DNA of 64,000 bases. Source: Ferrimonas pelagia (GTDB lineage Bacteria > Pseudomonadota > Gammaproteobacteria > Enterobacterales > Shewanellaceae). The translations under genes were made by a program, and so were the position numbers. Below the pieces are notes generated by a model. The model made no database searches. It was not told where the DNA came from and was given only the letters and a program-made list of their open reading frames with translations. The DNA lies in NCBI RefSeq assembly GCF_039543565.1, contig NZ_BAABJZ010000107.1, forward strand, positions 1-64,000. Reading direction: 5' to 3'. Positions 1-9,221 of the stretch are shown here, in pieces; positions within the stretch are counted from its first letter, which is position 1; each line of letters begins with the position of its first letter.

Positions 1-145
1 TATCTTCAATAACGGTGAGGTGTTCAATCAGGGTCATTTGGGGGGGATCTATGATGACGGAGAGCCCGATTAGATCACAGCAGATCGCTGGTATCAACTT
101 CCATTAACAAAGTACGATCCCGCCCTGCTTCCATAGGTAATTCAA

Positions 146-173
146 AGCCACCTTCTTTAGAAGGGGGGCTTTA
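146..173. repeat. Hairpin (imperfect inverted repeat)
   Basis: The arms AAAGCCACCTTCT and AGAAGGGGGGCTTT flank a TT loop and pair along almost their whole length. There is no strong T-run on either side, so a terminator is not clear. Hairpins of this look sit near the ends of IS200/IS605-type elements, and the DNA around it is decayed. That attribution is inference; no TnpA or TnpB sequence is visible. Confidence 0.35.
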
Positions 174-312
174 CGCTGAACTGACCTGGAGAAAGCAGCA
201 CCTTGGCCGACAAATTTCCTGCTTTATAGAAGGTGATGGCATTTCTTGAGTGTTTCAGGTGCGCCAAAGGCTGCCGTAGCGACAGTTTGAGAAAAACGGG
301 ATGGAGTCCGTG

Positions 313-520
313 TCAGTCGCTGGACAGCAGTTGATGGGCACTGGATACGACAAAGGCCCGCTTATGCTCGGTATTGGCAGCAAAGATGCGCTGCTTCCCG
401 CCCTGTGGCCTTTCGAAATTTGTGCTCAAATTCGCTGTTGATAGTCAGCCAGTTGTCCGGGACGATACGTAACTGGGTTAACAAAGGAGGAAGGGAGCCC
501 GGAATGTGTCCACGTTTGTC
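313..520 (-). pseudogene. Remnant of a possible transposase-like gene, frame-broken
   Basis: Reading the minus strand, one frame gives a plausible protein stretch beginning DKRGHIPGSLPPLLTQL and continuing to about position 410. Coding character then moves to another frame (FERPQGGKQRIFAANTEHK and on) up to a stop at 313-315. A stop codon lies directly upstream of the first part (521-523), so the N-terminus is missing. The opening resembles a segment I recall from a family of gammaproteobacterial proteins labelled transposase. That is recall only. With an upstream stop and a frame change it cannot be functional as read. Confidence 0.3.
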
Positions 521-1030
521 TTAGCTGGGGCGCCCATATATGTCTTTATTTCTCTTCTTTTCCTATGAGCAAACTAATTAAGAGGAAGTGGGGTTTTGAT
601 GTTCATTTTTGGCAGTTCAGCCAGCTCGATAAATGAAAATTGTCACTTGAGTTGCAACAGTATTGCGCAGGCTTTATTTAGAGTAGCTAAGTGCAATTGG
701 AAAGGGGATGCCTGTGTGTTGAGACTATTATGCTGGTTTTATAGTAAACGTAGAGGGTGTTCGTAACTCTGTACTGAGATGAAATGGACAATGTATTTGG
801 AACTTAATATCTATCATCTCACTTCAGTAGCCGAAGAAAGAAAATAACGGTTCGAATGGCTCTTGTGCTTTGCACCGCAAATGATGGGTCATTTTGCTGA
901 GCATGGTTACTCCACTACAAATTGAATAATTCAAAGTGTTAAGGTCGCTCGGTAGCGCTAACACCGGACTAAACACAACCCTGTGTAGCACTAGTAAAAG
1001 CCTGGAAATAATCATCATTCAGAGGCCCAA

Positions 1031-3661
1031 ATGAAGCGAAGCGTCAACCTGGCAATATCACTCGCACTGACTCCCACCATTGCCTGCGCAGGAATGAGCA
1101 GCGAACAGATTGCTGAGTATCCTATCCCATTTTATGACCACACACTACCCATTGAAGAGCGGCTAGATGACATCAGTGCCCGTCTCACAAACCGAGAAAA
1201 AGGCCTGATGATCACCCAGCGGAATGAGGGTGTTCCGCGCTTTGGCATGCGCTCTTTCATGCCGGGCGAAGCCCTGCACGGACTTTCTGCACCGCGTGAC
1301 AACCCAGCCACGGTCTTCCCTCAGTCCATTGGACTGGCTGCGATGTGGGATCCTGAAGCGATGACACGCATGGGCGATGCGGTGTCCGACGAAGCCCGTG
1401 CTCAGTACCACAACGGTCCAGTGCTGTGGGGAGGGCGTAAAGGCCCTCTCGGCTTCTGGTCTCCGGTGGTCAACATTGCTCGCGATCCTCGTTGGGGACG
1501 CACTCAGGAAGCCTATGGCGAAGATCCGTTGATCAATGGCACCCTTGCTGCAGCTTACGTTAGAGGCCTCCAGGGCGATCACCCCAAATACCTCAAAACC
1601 GCGGCCGGGGCTAAGCACTTTGTCGCCAACAACACCGAACACGATCGATTCCACGCCAACGCCGATATCTCTGAGAAACAACTGCGTGAGTACTACTTTC
1701 CCGCCTACAAGCAGGCTGTGCAGGAGGGGGATGCCAAAATCATCATGACCGCGTACAACGCACTCAATGGTGAGCCTGCCGTGACAAACACTTGGCTTGT
1801 TAAAGACGTATTGCGGGGAGAGTGGGGCTTTGATGGCTTCGTGATCGGCGACTACGCCTCCGCGCAGATGATCACCAAAGGTTGGGCCGAGCGCGGATTT
1901 TATGGCCATGAGATCTACGACACCACGGCCGACTCTATCGCTGCTGTCCTCAATGCAGAGACCTTGGATTACACCAACGAAGGCCTGTTTCATACCCATG
2001 GCCCGGCCGTCATCGCCGAAGGTAAAGCCAAGGCGGAAAGCCTGGACAGGGCGTTTCGCAACGTGATGCGCGTGGCGCTGCGTCTTGGCATGTTTGATCC
2101 GGAGGAGTTGTCGCCATGGAAGGATATCCCGTTCGAAACCATGACCACGTTCAAACCACTGGCACTGGAGTTGGCAGAAAAGTCCATGGTTCTGCTGCAA
2201 AACGAGCCGGTCTCAGGGACACCCTTGCTGCCGCTGGATCGCTCCGCATTAAAAACCGTTGCTGTGATCGGCCCCAACGCTGATGTGCTGAACTATGGCA
2301 CGTACGCGGGCACGGCGACCGATCCGGTCACCCCGTTGCAAGGGATCCGTAATCATCTCGGTGACGATGTGGAAGTGCTGTATGTGCCCTGGACCCACGC
2401 CGTCGAAGATGTCACCCGGATCCCGATGGACAATCTGACGACCCTCGACGCACAAGGGATGGGCGGCTGGCAAGCCGTCTATCACAATGACGCTAAAGCC
2501 CACGGCAAGCCCGATGCCGAAACCTTTGTGGCAGACGTCGATTTTTCCTGGACCGATGAACGCCCTCATAAAGCCCTTGTTCGCGATCGCTATGCCGCAA
2601 CCTTTACGACTACAGTGGTGCCGCCACAAAGCGGGCGCTATACCTTCGCCGTTGATAACCTAGGCGGCGACGTCCAAGTGCAGATCAATGGCGCGCCATT
2701 TATCCGCGATCACGGCGAAGAGCCCGACGTAAAACGTCTCACCAAAGCCATTGACCTCGATGCTACGCAGACCTACGAGATTAAGGTGATCAACATGCGC
2801 AAAACAGACTATGAAGATCACCGACTCCGCCTTGCCTGGCAATTGCCGCAGGAAAAGAGCAATTTCGAGGGTGGCGAATTGGACGTGGCCAAGCAGGTCG
2901 ATGCCGTGATCGCCGTGATGGGGATCTCAGTGGAATACGAGCGAGAGTCCATTGATCGGCCGTTTGAAGGGTTACCACAAGAGCAGGTCGAGATGCTCAA
3001 TGGCGTCCTCAACGCCAACCCCAATACTGTTGTCGTCCTCCAATCCGGCTCAAGCATCGAAAGTCCATGGCTTAAAGAGAATGCACCGGCGATCTTGCAG
3101 TCTTGGTATCCAGGAGAGCAGGGGGGCGTAGCCATCGCAAACACTCTGTTTGGTGATTATAACCCCGGCGGCAAACTCCCCCTGACCTGGGTGCGTACTT
3201 GGGACGATCTCCCTCCTTTCGCAGATTATGACATCACGAAAGGTCGCTCCTACTGGTACTTCGACAAAGAGCCGCTGTGGGCCTTTGGTCACGGCCTGTC
3301 CTACACCAATTTCAAACTGGACAAGCTGAAGATCCATTCGCGCAAAGTGAATGTCGACGGCACCATCGATCTGTCTGTACGAGTGAAGAATACCGGTAAG
3401 ATGGATGGCGACGAAGTTGTGCAAGTCTACGTGGCGGACATATTCGAGCGCTCAGACAAACCCAAACAGCGTTTGAAAGCGTTCGAACGCGTCACCGTAC
3501 CGGCGGGCAAGTCTCAAGTCGTCGAACTCTCTATCGACGTTGCGGATTTAGCTTACTGGGATGAACACAGCCAAGACTGGTCTTTAGGCGACCGCTACGA
3601 GATCCGCGTCGGCAATGCGTCCGATAGGCTGTCTCTCACCAAAACCATTGAGGTTCGCTAA
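1031..3661 (+). CDS. Secreted GH3 beta-glycosidase with PA14 insert
   Basis: Predicted exported glycoside hydrolase family 3 enzyme (beta-glucosidase or beta-xylosidase type), 876 residues, releasing sugars from the non-reducing ends of plant or algal oligosaccharides. A signal peptide ends near residue 20 (IACAG). The GH3 barrel holds KHFVANNTEHDR near residue 197, and GFDGFVIGDYAS places the nucleophile Asp at about residue 274. The C-terminal GH3 domain is split by a PA14-like insert at about 478-605, a known GH3 variant thought to shape substrate access. A fibronectin-III-like domain closes the protein (VRVKNTGKMDGDEVVQVYVA). The gene stands alone and ends at a strong terminator. The ribosome site before the ATG is weak, but the signal peptide supports this start. 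Substrate cannot be fixed from sequence. Confidence 0.9.
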   Translation: MKRSVNLAISLALTPTIACAGMSSEQIAEYPIPFYDHTLPIEERLDDISARLTNREKGLMITQRNEGVPRFGMRSFMPGEALHGLSAPRDNPATVFPQSIGLAAMWDPEAMTRMGDAVSDEARAQYHNGPVLWGGRKGPLGFWSPVVNIARDPRWGRTQEAYGEDPLINGTLAAAYVRGLQGDHPKYLKTAAGAKHFVANNTEHDRFHANADISEKQLREYYFPAYKQAVQEGDAKIIMTAYNALNGEPAVTNTWLVKDVLRGEWGFDGFVIGDYASAQMITKGWAERGFYGHEIYDTTADSIAAVLNAETLDYTNEGLFHTHGPAVIAEGKAKAESLDRAFRNVMRVALRLGMFDPEELSPWKDIPFETMTTFKPLALELAEKSMVLLQNEPVSGTPLLPLDRSALKTVAVIGPNADVLNYGTYAGTATDPVTPLQGIRNHLGDDVEVLYVPWTHAVEDVTRIPMDNLTTLDAQGMGGWQAVYHNDAKAHGKPDAETFVADVDFSWTDERPHKALVRDRYAATFTTTVVPPQSGRYTFAVDNLGGDVQVQINGAPFIRDHGEEPDVKRLTKAIDLDATQTYEIKVINMRKTDYEDHRLRLAWQLPQEKSNFEGGELDVAKQVDAVIAVMGISVEYERESIDRPFEGLPQEQVEMLNGVLNANPNTVVVLQSGSSIESPWLKENAPAILQSWYPGEQGGVAIANTLFGDYNPGGKLPLTWVRTWDDLPPFADYDITKGRSYWYFDKEPLWAFGHGLSYTNFKLDKLKIHSRKVNVDGTIDLSVRVKNTGKMDGDEVVQVYVADIFERSDKPKQRLKAFERVTVPAGKSQVVELSIDVADLAYWDEHSQDWSLGDRYEIRVGNASDRLSLTKTIEVR

Positions 3662-3668
3662 CGAACTA

Positions 3669-3697
3669 AAAAAGGGTCCGTAATTCGGGCCCTTTTT
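3669..3697 (+). terminator. Intrinsic terminator after GH3 gene
   Basis: The stem AAAAAGGGTCC pairs with GGGCCCTTTTT around a seven-base loop (GTAATTC), with one G-U pair, and ends in a T-run. It lies eight bases after the glycosidase stop codon. Confidence 0.85.
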
Positions 3698-3872
3698 ACT
3701 TACGACGACATGCTGACTATGGATGGGAACACCAAGGAGATCCATAAAGCTCATGCACCGCCTATTCAGATCTATGCATTGATGAACATGGAGGATCCGT
3801 TCCTAATCACTTATTCGTTTTCGAAGGGTCCGATCCTGGCACGGTAAATATCCCCATCAAACGTCAATGACG

Positions 3873-5552
3873 TTAAACAAAGCTCAATGTCAGATAGCCG
3901 GTGAGGATCACCGCAACCCACATCACCATAGAGCTGGTCAGCCGGGTTCGCGATAAACGTGCTTCCGGCAGATGCAGCGCCAGGAAGTCCAGCATGCGAT
4001 AAACCAAGGCCACACAGCTTTGCCTGAGCCGTTGGTCCCAATGAACAAATGCGACCGATCCGCGCTCCACCACGCTTGGGAATAGCCTCCGATAGAACCA
4101 GTCAAAGTCCAGACTGATGGTCAGAGTCCGCTTCATCATCGGCAGCAGAACAAAGAACGCCGCGCCGGCAAACAGCAGCAACTGGAACTGGGTTACCAGA
4201 TGACTCAAGGTGTAGGGCTGATAGCTCACCGGGTAGGGCAGGATCTGATAAAACAGCTGCGGGACTAGGCCGATCCCAATACACAAGGCCGAGAACAGCG
4301 CCATCGCCCATCGCATGGTGGCGGGGGGATCCGCCGGTCGCAGCCCGGAGTCCTTTTGGAAGAACACAAACCAGGGGAATTTGATCCCTGCATGCAGGAA
4401 GACGCCGGCGGAGGCTGCCAACAGCAAAAACCACACCCAGGCCAGCCTCTCATGGGCCGCCGCGGCGGTTTCCAGCGACTTAGTGACAAAGCCCGAGGTA
4501 AAGGGCACCGATGAGATCGCCAGTGCGCCAATGGTGCCGTATAGGGTGGTGAGTGGCATCGACTGGAACAGCCCGCCGAGATCGGAGCATTTGCGCTTGC
4601 CGGTCTGATAGAGCACGCTGCCCGCCGCCATTAGCAGCAGGCCTTTATAGATGATGTGGGCAAAGGCATGCGCCGCGGCGCCATTGAGTGCCAGCTCACT
4701 GCCAATGCCTATGGCGGTGATCATAAAGCCCACCTGATTGACGATGCTGTAGGCCAAAATGCGCCGCATGTCGTTTTCCAGCAGCGCATAGATGATCCCG
4801 TAAAACACCATATAGAGGCCGATGTAGATCAGCGCCGTGGTGCCCGCAAAGCAGATCATCAGGGTAAACACCGCGGTTTTGGTGGTAAACGCCGATAGGA
4901 ACACGCTGCCGCTGGGGCTGGCTTCCGGGTAGGCGTCGGCGATCCAAGCGGAAAACGGTGGTGCACCCGCGTTGACCAGGAAACCTGCCAAGATCAGGTA
5001 GCCGCTCCAGTGGGACAAGCCGATCGGGCCGAACTCTATGCTGCCGCTGGCGTACACATGGGCCACAATGCCCACCATCAGCACGACGCCACCAAACAGA
5101 TGCACCATCAGATAACGGAAACTGGCCTTCCAGGCCGAGTCTGTCCCCGCCGCCCAAAGCACCAAGGTTGAGCCCAGGGTCATCACCTCCCAGAACACAA
5201 ACATACTGAAGAGATCGCCGCAGAGCGCCACCCCGATCGCCGAGCCGGCGTAGATCATGGCCGCTGACAGCTCTAGGGTTTTCGCTTGATTGAGGGCGTA
5301 AAGCGCCCCCGCAAAGGCCATCAGAGCAAAGACGGTCGCAAACAGCCGCCCCAAGACGGTGATCTCAAGCGGCGCCAGTTGGTACTCCAAAAACATCACA
5401 CTGCTGCTGGTGCCCAGTGGCAGTGTCCACACCAGCAACAGCACAAGCATGGGGCCAGCCAACAGCAGGACCCGTTTCCAAAGCACAGAGACAAACGGCA
5501 GCAGCAGGCCAATAATGACCAACAACAGCCCAGGTGGAAAATGCTCAATCAT
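3873..5552 (-). CDS. Mrp antiporter subunit, NuoL/M/N-like (third MrpD-type)
   Basis: Last gene of the Mrp operon. It encodes a 559-residue polytopic membrane protein of the proton-conducting antiporter-like family shared by complex I (NuoL/M/N) and Mrp. The conserved glutamate helix appears as FVFWEVMTLGSTLVLW, and the lysine-bearing helix as AHIIYKGLLLMAAGSVLYQ. It is about 60 residues longer than the other two paralogues because of a C-terminal extension after the core, ending in one more predicted helix (SSMVMWVAVILTGYLTL). It overlaps the small upstream gene by 8 bases, so the two are probably translationally coupled. Its role as an added ion-translocating subunit is inferred from family and operon context. 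Confidence 0.88.
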   Translation of the reverse strand: MIEHFPPGLLLVIIGLLLPFVSVLWKRVLLLAGPMLVLLLVWTLPLGTSSSVMFLEYQLAPLEITVLGRLFATVFALMAFAGALYALNQAKTLELSAAMIYAGSAIGVALCGDLFSMFVFWEVMTLGSTLVLWAAGTDSAWKASFRYLMVHLFGGVVLMVGIVAHVYASGSIEFGPIGLSHWSGYLILAGFLVNAGAPPFSAWIADAYPEASPSGSVFLSAFTTKTAVFTLMICFAGTTALIYIGLYMVFYGIIYALLENDMRRILAYSIVNQVGFMITAIGIGSELALNGAAAHAFAHIIYKGLLLMAAGSVLYQTGKRKCSDLGGLFQSMPLTTLYGTIGALAISSVPFTSGFVTKSLETAAAAHERLAWVWFLLLAASAGVFLHAGIKFPWFVFFQKDSGLRPADPPATMRWAMALFSALCIGIGLVPQLFYQILPYPVSYQPYTLSHLVTQFQLLLFAGAAFFVLLPMMKRTLTISLDFDWFYRRLFPSVVERGSVAFVHWDQRLRQSCVALVYRMLDFLALHLPEARLSRTRLTSSMVMWVAVILTGYLTLSFV

Positions 5553-5826
5553 GGTAATAGCTGTCCTTGCGCTTCAACAGAAAACCCAATCCTTTGGCGA
5601 CGATCACCATCAGCGCGCAGGCGATTAAGCCATACCAGCCATAAAATCCCGGGCTGCTGTCCAGGGTGACACCTTGCGACTCCAGGTTGCCATGGTGATG
5701 CATGAACAGCTCCGGCAGCAGAGACAGGGCCAGAACCAGCCATAGGCCGCGCCAGAGTTTGGGCCGGTTCTCGGGGCGGTACAGCCAGTGAAGCTGAGAA
5801 GAAGATTTGGTGGATTGATCAGTCAT
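5545..5826 (-). CDS. Small two-helix membrane protein of Mrp cluster
   Basis: A 93-residue protein between two antiporter-like subunits. It has two hydrophobic segments (LWLVLALSLLPELF and GLIACALMVIVAKGLGFLL), an HHH cluster between them and a charged tail ending RKDSYYHD. I recall similar small proteins, with the same FYxWYGxxAC and DYY-type ending, in Mrp-like clusters of other marine Gammaproteobacteria, so it may be an accessory subunit. No function is established that I know of. The ATG at 5826 is preferred over a GTG one codon upstream because AAGGGA lies six bases before it. Confidence 0.75.
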   Translation of the reverse strand: MTDQSTKSSSQLHWLYRPENRPKLWRGLWLVLALSLLPELFMHHHGNLESQGVTLDSSPGFYGWYGLIACALMVIVAKGLGFLLKRKDSYYHD

Positions 5827-5835
5827 CACAGTCCC

Positions 5836-7305
5836 TTATGAGAGCGCCGCAACGAGGCGGATCTGCTCAGCAAGCTCAAACAATCGATTGGGGAAGGCAA
5901 ACAGCAGCAAGGTCATCGCGGCGGTGATCCCCAGCGCCGTGACCATCACGGGTGGCGACTCTTTGCGGACCGCCGGCAACACATCGGCTGGCTTAAAGTA
6001 GGCGGCGTAGATCACCGGCACAAAGTAGGCCGCATTGAGCAGCGTCGATAACAGGATCACCGCTACGGCCAGTTGCTGCTCGGCTTCGATGGCGCCCATC
6101 AGCAGATACCACTTGGAGATAAAGCCCACGGCGGGGGGCAGGCCGATCATCGACAGCGATCCTATGGTGAAGGCCGCCATGGTGATCGGCATCTGATGAC
6201 CGATCCCATTAAGCTGGCTGATCTCGGTTTTCTTGGTGGCGGTATAGATGGAGCCAGCGGCGAAGAACAGGGTGATCTTGCCAAAGGCATGGGCGGCGAT
6301 GTGCAGGCTGGCTCCCAAGATCGAGATGGGGGCCAAGATCATCGCCCCGAGGACCACATAGGAAAGCTGGCCGATGGTGGAAAACGCTAAGCGACGTTTG
6401 AGGTTGTCTTGCTTGAGTGCCACGACCGAGGCACTGACTACGGTAAAGGCGGCAAGATAGAGCAAGATCTCGCTGCCCGGGGCCTGTTGCAGCAGCTCCA
6501 GGCCAAAGACATACACCACCACTTTAATGACACAAAACACCCCGGCCTTGACCACGGCGACCGCGTGCAACAGGGCACTGACCGGTGTGGGAGCCACCAT
6601 GGCCGCAGGCAACCAGCGGTGCACCGGCATCACCGCCGCTTTGCCTATCCCAAGTAAAAACATCAGCGCCAGCACGGTGACCAGCGGGCCATCGAGGTGC
6701 TCAGCCAGGATCCCGGCACTGGCAAAATCCGTGGTGCCGGTCAGCATCCAGGTCCAGATGATCGCCGGCAGCAGTAAGCCCACCGAGGTAAACAGCAATA
6801 TGCCCAGATACACCCGGCCCGCCTTCATCGCCTTCTCACTGCCCTTATGGGTCACCAGTGGGAAGGTCGACAGGGTCAAGAGTTCATAGAACACAAATAG
6901 GGTGAACAGGTTGGCGGAGAAGGCGATCCCCAGCGCAGCGGTGATCGCCAAGGCAAACAGCAGATAGAAGCGGGTTTGATCCGACTCCTTGTTGCCGCGC
7001 ATATAGCCGATGGCGTAAAGGCTGGTGATCAGCCAGAGAAAACCAATGATCAGCGCAAACAGCACCCCCAGCGGCTCCAGCACAAAGCTAAGGCTCAGCC
7101 CGGGGAGCAATTCGAACCAGATGACAGAGGCGTTGTCGCCGGACATAAACCCCTGATAGAGGTGCAGCATCAACACCAGCTGGACTGAGGCGCCGATGAG
7201 GGTGACGCCATCACGCAGATCGGGATGACGACGGCACAGTGCGATCCCCGCCATCACCAGCAGCGGTAGCAGTAGGGTAAGTTGTAGGGTCAATGCGCCA
7301 CTCAT
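5836..7305 (-). CDS. Mrp antiporter subunit, NuoL/M/N-like (second MrpD-type)
   Basis: A 489-residue antiporter-like membrane protein. The conserved glutamate helix is FVFYELLTLSTFPLVTH. Lysine-bearing helices read LLHAVAVVKAGVFCV and HAFGKITLFFAAGSIY. Its sequence differs clearly from the neighbouring paralogues, with a NuoM/MbhH-like flavour. In this operon it probably takes the place of the N-terminal antiporter half of canonical MrpA, which is not present as a single long gene. It overlaps the upstream mrpD gene by 4 bases (ATGA). Confidence 0.9.
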   Translation of the reverse strand: MSGALTLQLTLLLPLLVMAGIALCRRHPDLRDGVTLIGASVQLVLMLHLYQGFMSGDNASVIWFELLPGLSLSFVLEPLGVLFALIIGFLWLITSLYAIGYMRGNKESDQTRFYLLFALAITAALGIAFSANLFTLFVFYELLTLSTFPLVTHKGSEKAMKAGRVYLGILLFTSVGLLLPAIIWTWMLTGTTDFASAGILAEHLDGPLVTVLALMFLLGIGKAAVMPVHRWLPAAMVAPTPVSALLHAVAVVKAGVFCVIKVVVYVFGLELLQQAPGSEILLYLAAFTVVSASVVALKQDNLKRRLAFSTIGQLSYVVLGAMILAPISILGASLHIAAHAFGKITLFFAAGSIYTATKKTEISQLNGIGHQMPITMAAFTIGSLSMIGLPPAVGFISKWYLLMGAIEAEQQLAVAVILLSTLLNAAYFVPVIYAAYFKPADVLPAVRKESPPVMVTALGITAAMTLLLFAFPNRLFELAEQIRLVAALS

Positions 7306-8777
7306 GATTGCACTCCAAACAGGCTTTGTGCCGCCATCTCTGCTATTCCCACGGTAAAGCGGGTATCAATGCCCAAGTACACATTGGCGAAGACTAGGAT
7401 CCAGATGGGCAGCAAGAATCCCAAGGGAACCTCCTCACGCACCACTTCACCATCGGGCTGCTGGAAGTAGGCCACTTCTACAATGCGCCAGACATAGATC
7501 AGTGCCAGCATCGAGCTGAGTAGCACCAAGCCAACCACTGGCCACCAGCCTTGCTCAAGCAGCGCCACGACCAGATACCACTTACTGATAAAGCCGACGG
7601 TGAGCGGTACGCCAATTAAGCTCAGCCCAGCCACCACGATGGCCGCCATGGTCAGCGGCATCCGCTTACCCAGGCCCTTAAACTGGCTCAATTCAGCGCT
7701 GCCTATCCGGTACACCACCGCGGCCAGCGCCAGAAAGAGTGCGCCCTTGATCAAGCCGTGGTTGAACATATGCAGCAAGGTGGCCACCAGTCCCTGCTCA
7801 CTGGCCAGGCTGAAACCGAGGATCATATACCCGATCTGAGCCACGCTGGAGTACGCCAACAGGCGCTTCACGTTGGTTTGGTAGATGGCGATCACTGAGC
7901 CGGCGAAGATCCCGGCCAGTCCCAGCACGAGATGGATCTTCTGCAACGGCAGATGCTCAAAGGAGAAGCTCACCCCATAGATATCAAACACAAACCTCAG
8001 CATCACATAGAGTGCTACTTTGGTGGCCGTCGCCGCCAGAAATGCCGTCACCACCGAGGGGGCATAGGCATACGCATTGGGCAACCACAGGTGTAACGGG
8101 AACACGGCCAATTTGAGACAGACACCGACGATAAAGAACGCGAAGGCGGTAAACAGGGTGCGGGTATGGGCCACTTCCGGCAGGCGCTGGGCGAGATCCT
8201 GCATATTCAGTGTGCCGGTCATCATATAGATGAGGCCGATCCCGATGAGGATAAAGGTCGCACCGATGGTGCCCATGATCAGGTATTGATACGAGGCCCA
8301 CAGTGCCCGCCGATCTTTGCCGAGGCCCACCAGGGTGTAAGTGGCCAGGGAAGAGATCTCCAAAAAGACGAAGACATTGAAGGCATCGCCGGTGGCCAGG
8401 ATCCCCATCAAACCGGCCATGCACAGCAGATAGGCAATATAGAAATAGAGCTGGCGATCCTTCGGCAGCTCCCGCTCGATGCTGTACTGTGCCGACCATA
8501 ACACTAAGGTGCCCACACCGGACACCAGCACCAGCAGGAAGGCATTCAGTGCATCGATGCGATATTCAATGCCCCAAGGGGCCTGCCAGCCGCCAAGCTC
8601 ATACACGATGGGGCCGCTGGCGATCACTTGGCTGATCAACAACAGGCTGATCCCAAATGCCAAGCCACTGACCATCACGCAGAACAGCCACAGCAGGCGC
8701 GTGGGTTTTAGCAGCAAACAGGTCGGTGCTGCCATCAAAGGAACGATCACCTGTAATACAGGAAGGTGGGCTAACAC
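7302..8777 (-). CDS. mrpD: Na+/H+ antiporter subunit D (MrpD)
   Basis: A 491-residue MrpD/MnhD: about 14 transmembrane helices, conserved glutamate helix FVFLEISSLATYTLVGLG, and the typical MrpD lysine segment MFNHGLIKGALFLALA. It follows mrpC, as in canonical Mrp operons, which makes it the best match to true MrpD among the three paralogues here. It forms part of the proton and cation path of the complex in the inner membrane. The start codon is GTG, with GGACAG about eight bases upstream, and only three bases separate it from mrpC. Confidence 0.93.
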   Translation of the reverse strand: MLAHLPVLQVIVPLMAAPTCLLLKPTRLLWLFCVMVSGLAFGISLLLISQVIASGPIVYELGGWQAPWGIEYRIDALNAFLLVLVSGVGTLVLWSAQYSIERELPKDRQLYFYIAYLLCMAGLMGILATGDAFNVFVFLEISSLATYTLVGLGKDRRALWASYQYLIMGTIGATFILIGIGLIYMMTGTLNMQDLAQRLPEVAHTRTLFTAFAFFIVGVCLKLAVFPLHLWLPNAYAYAPSVVTAFLAATATKVALYVMLRFVFDIYGVSFSFEHLPLQKIHLVLGLAGIFAGSVIAIYQTNVKRLLAYSSVAQIGYMILGFSLASEQGLVATLLHMFNHGLIKGALFLALAAVVYRIGSAELSQFKGLGKRMPLTMAAIVVAGLSLIGVPLTVGFISKWYLVVALLEQGWWPVVGLVLLSSMLALIYVWRIVEVAYFQQPDGEVVREEVPLGFLLPIWILVFANVYLGIDTRFTVGIAEMAAQSLFGVQS

Positions 8778-8780
8778 GAT

Positions 8781-9221
8781 TTAACTGTCCTTGTTTCCAA
8801 CTTTACGTTTAGGCTCATCCTCGGCGACCGGGTGAGGCTCCAATGGCACCACCTCCGCCTGTGTCACGCTGGCCGCATTATCGATGGTTTGGATCTCATC
8901 CTCCTCCACGGTGCCGTAGGCTTCGCGGATCCGCATCACCAAGGCCAAACCCACCGCTGTGGTGGCGATCCCCACTACGATGGCGGTGAGGATCAATACA
9001 TGGGGTAGGGGGCTAGAGAAGGATTGATAGCCCTCGGCCAGGATGGGCGCGGTGGCCCCCTCTACATTGCCCATGCTGATATAAAGGATGAATACCGAGG
9101 TTTGGAAGATCCCAAGCCCCATCAGCTTTTTCACCAGGTTACCGTGGGAGATCACGATGTAAAATCCCAGCATCATCAGGATGATCACCACCCAATAGTT
9201 GTACTGCGCTAACAGATTCAC
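8781..9221 (-). CDS. mrpC: Na+/H+ antiporter subunit C (MrpC, NuoK-like)
   Basis: A 146-residue protein with three transmembrane helices related to NuoK, including GLGIFQTSVFILYISMG and the LPHVLILTAIVVGIATTAVG segment typical of MrpC. A hydrophilic acidic tail of about 40 residues follows the last helix. It starts at GTG overlapping the stop codon of the upstream gene (GTGA), with GGCAGGA as ribosome site. Confidence 0.93.
   Translation of the reverse strand: MNLLAQYNYWVVIILMMLGFYIVISHGNLVKKLMGLGIFQTSVFILYISMGNVEGATAPILAEGYQSFSSPLPHVLILTAIVVGIATTAVGLALVMRIREAYGTVEEDEIQTIDNAASVTQAEVVPLEPHPVAEDEPKRKVGNKDS

Larger units (their letters stand above)
1..1030. other. Degenerate intergenic region
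   Basis: I see no intact gene in this first kilobase. Reading frames on both strands are short and lack family signatures. The left half holds a hairpin and a frame-broken protein remnant, annotated separately. The right half, about 540-1000, looks more A+T-rich than the rest of the window and could hold the promoter of the glycosidase gene. A 64-codon minus-strand frame at 824-1018 has no recognisable motif and is not annotated. Confidence 0.5.

Noticed and set aside
1163..2200. Long minus-strand frame opposite the GH3 gene
   Set aside because: It is a shadow of the GH3 coding sequence with no family signature.
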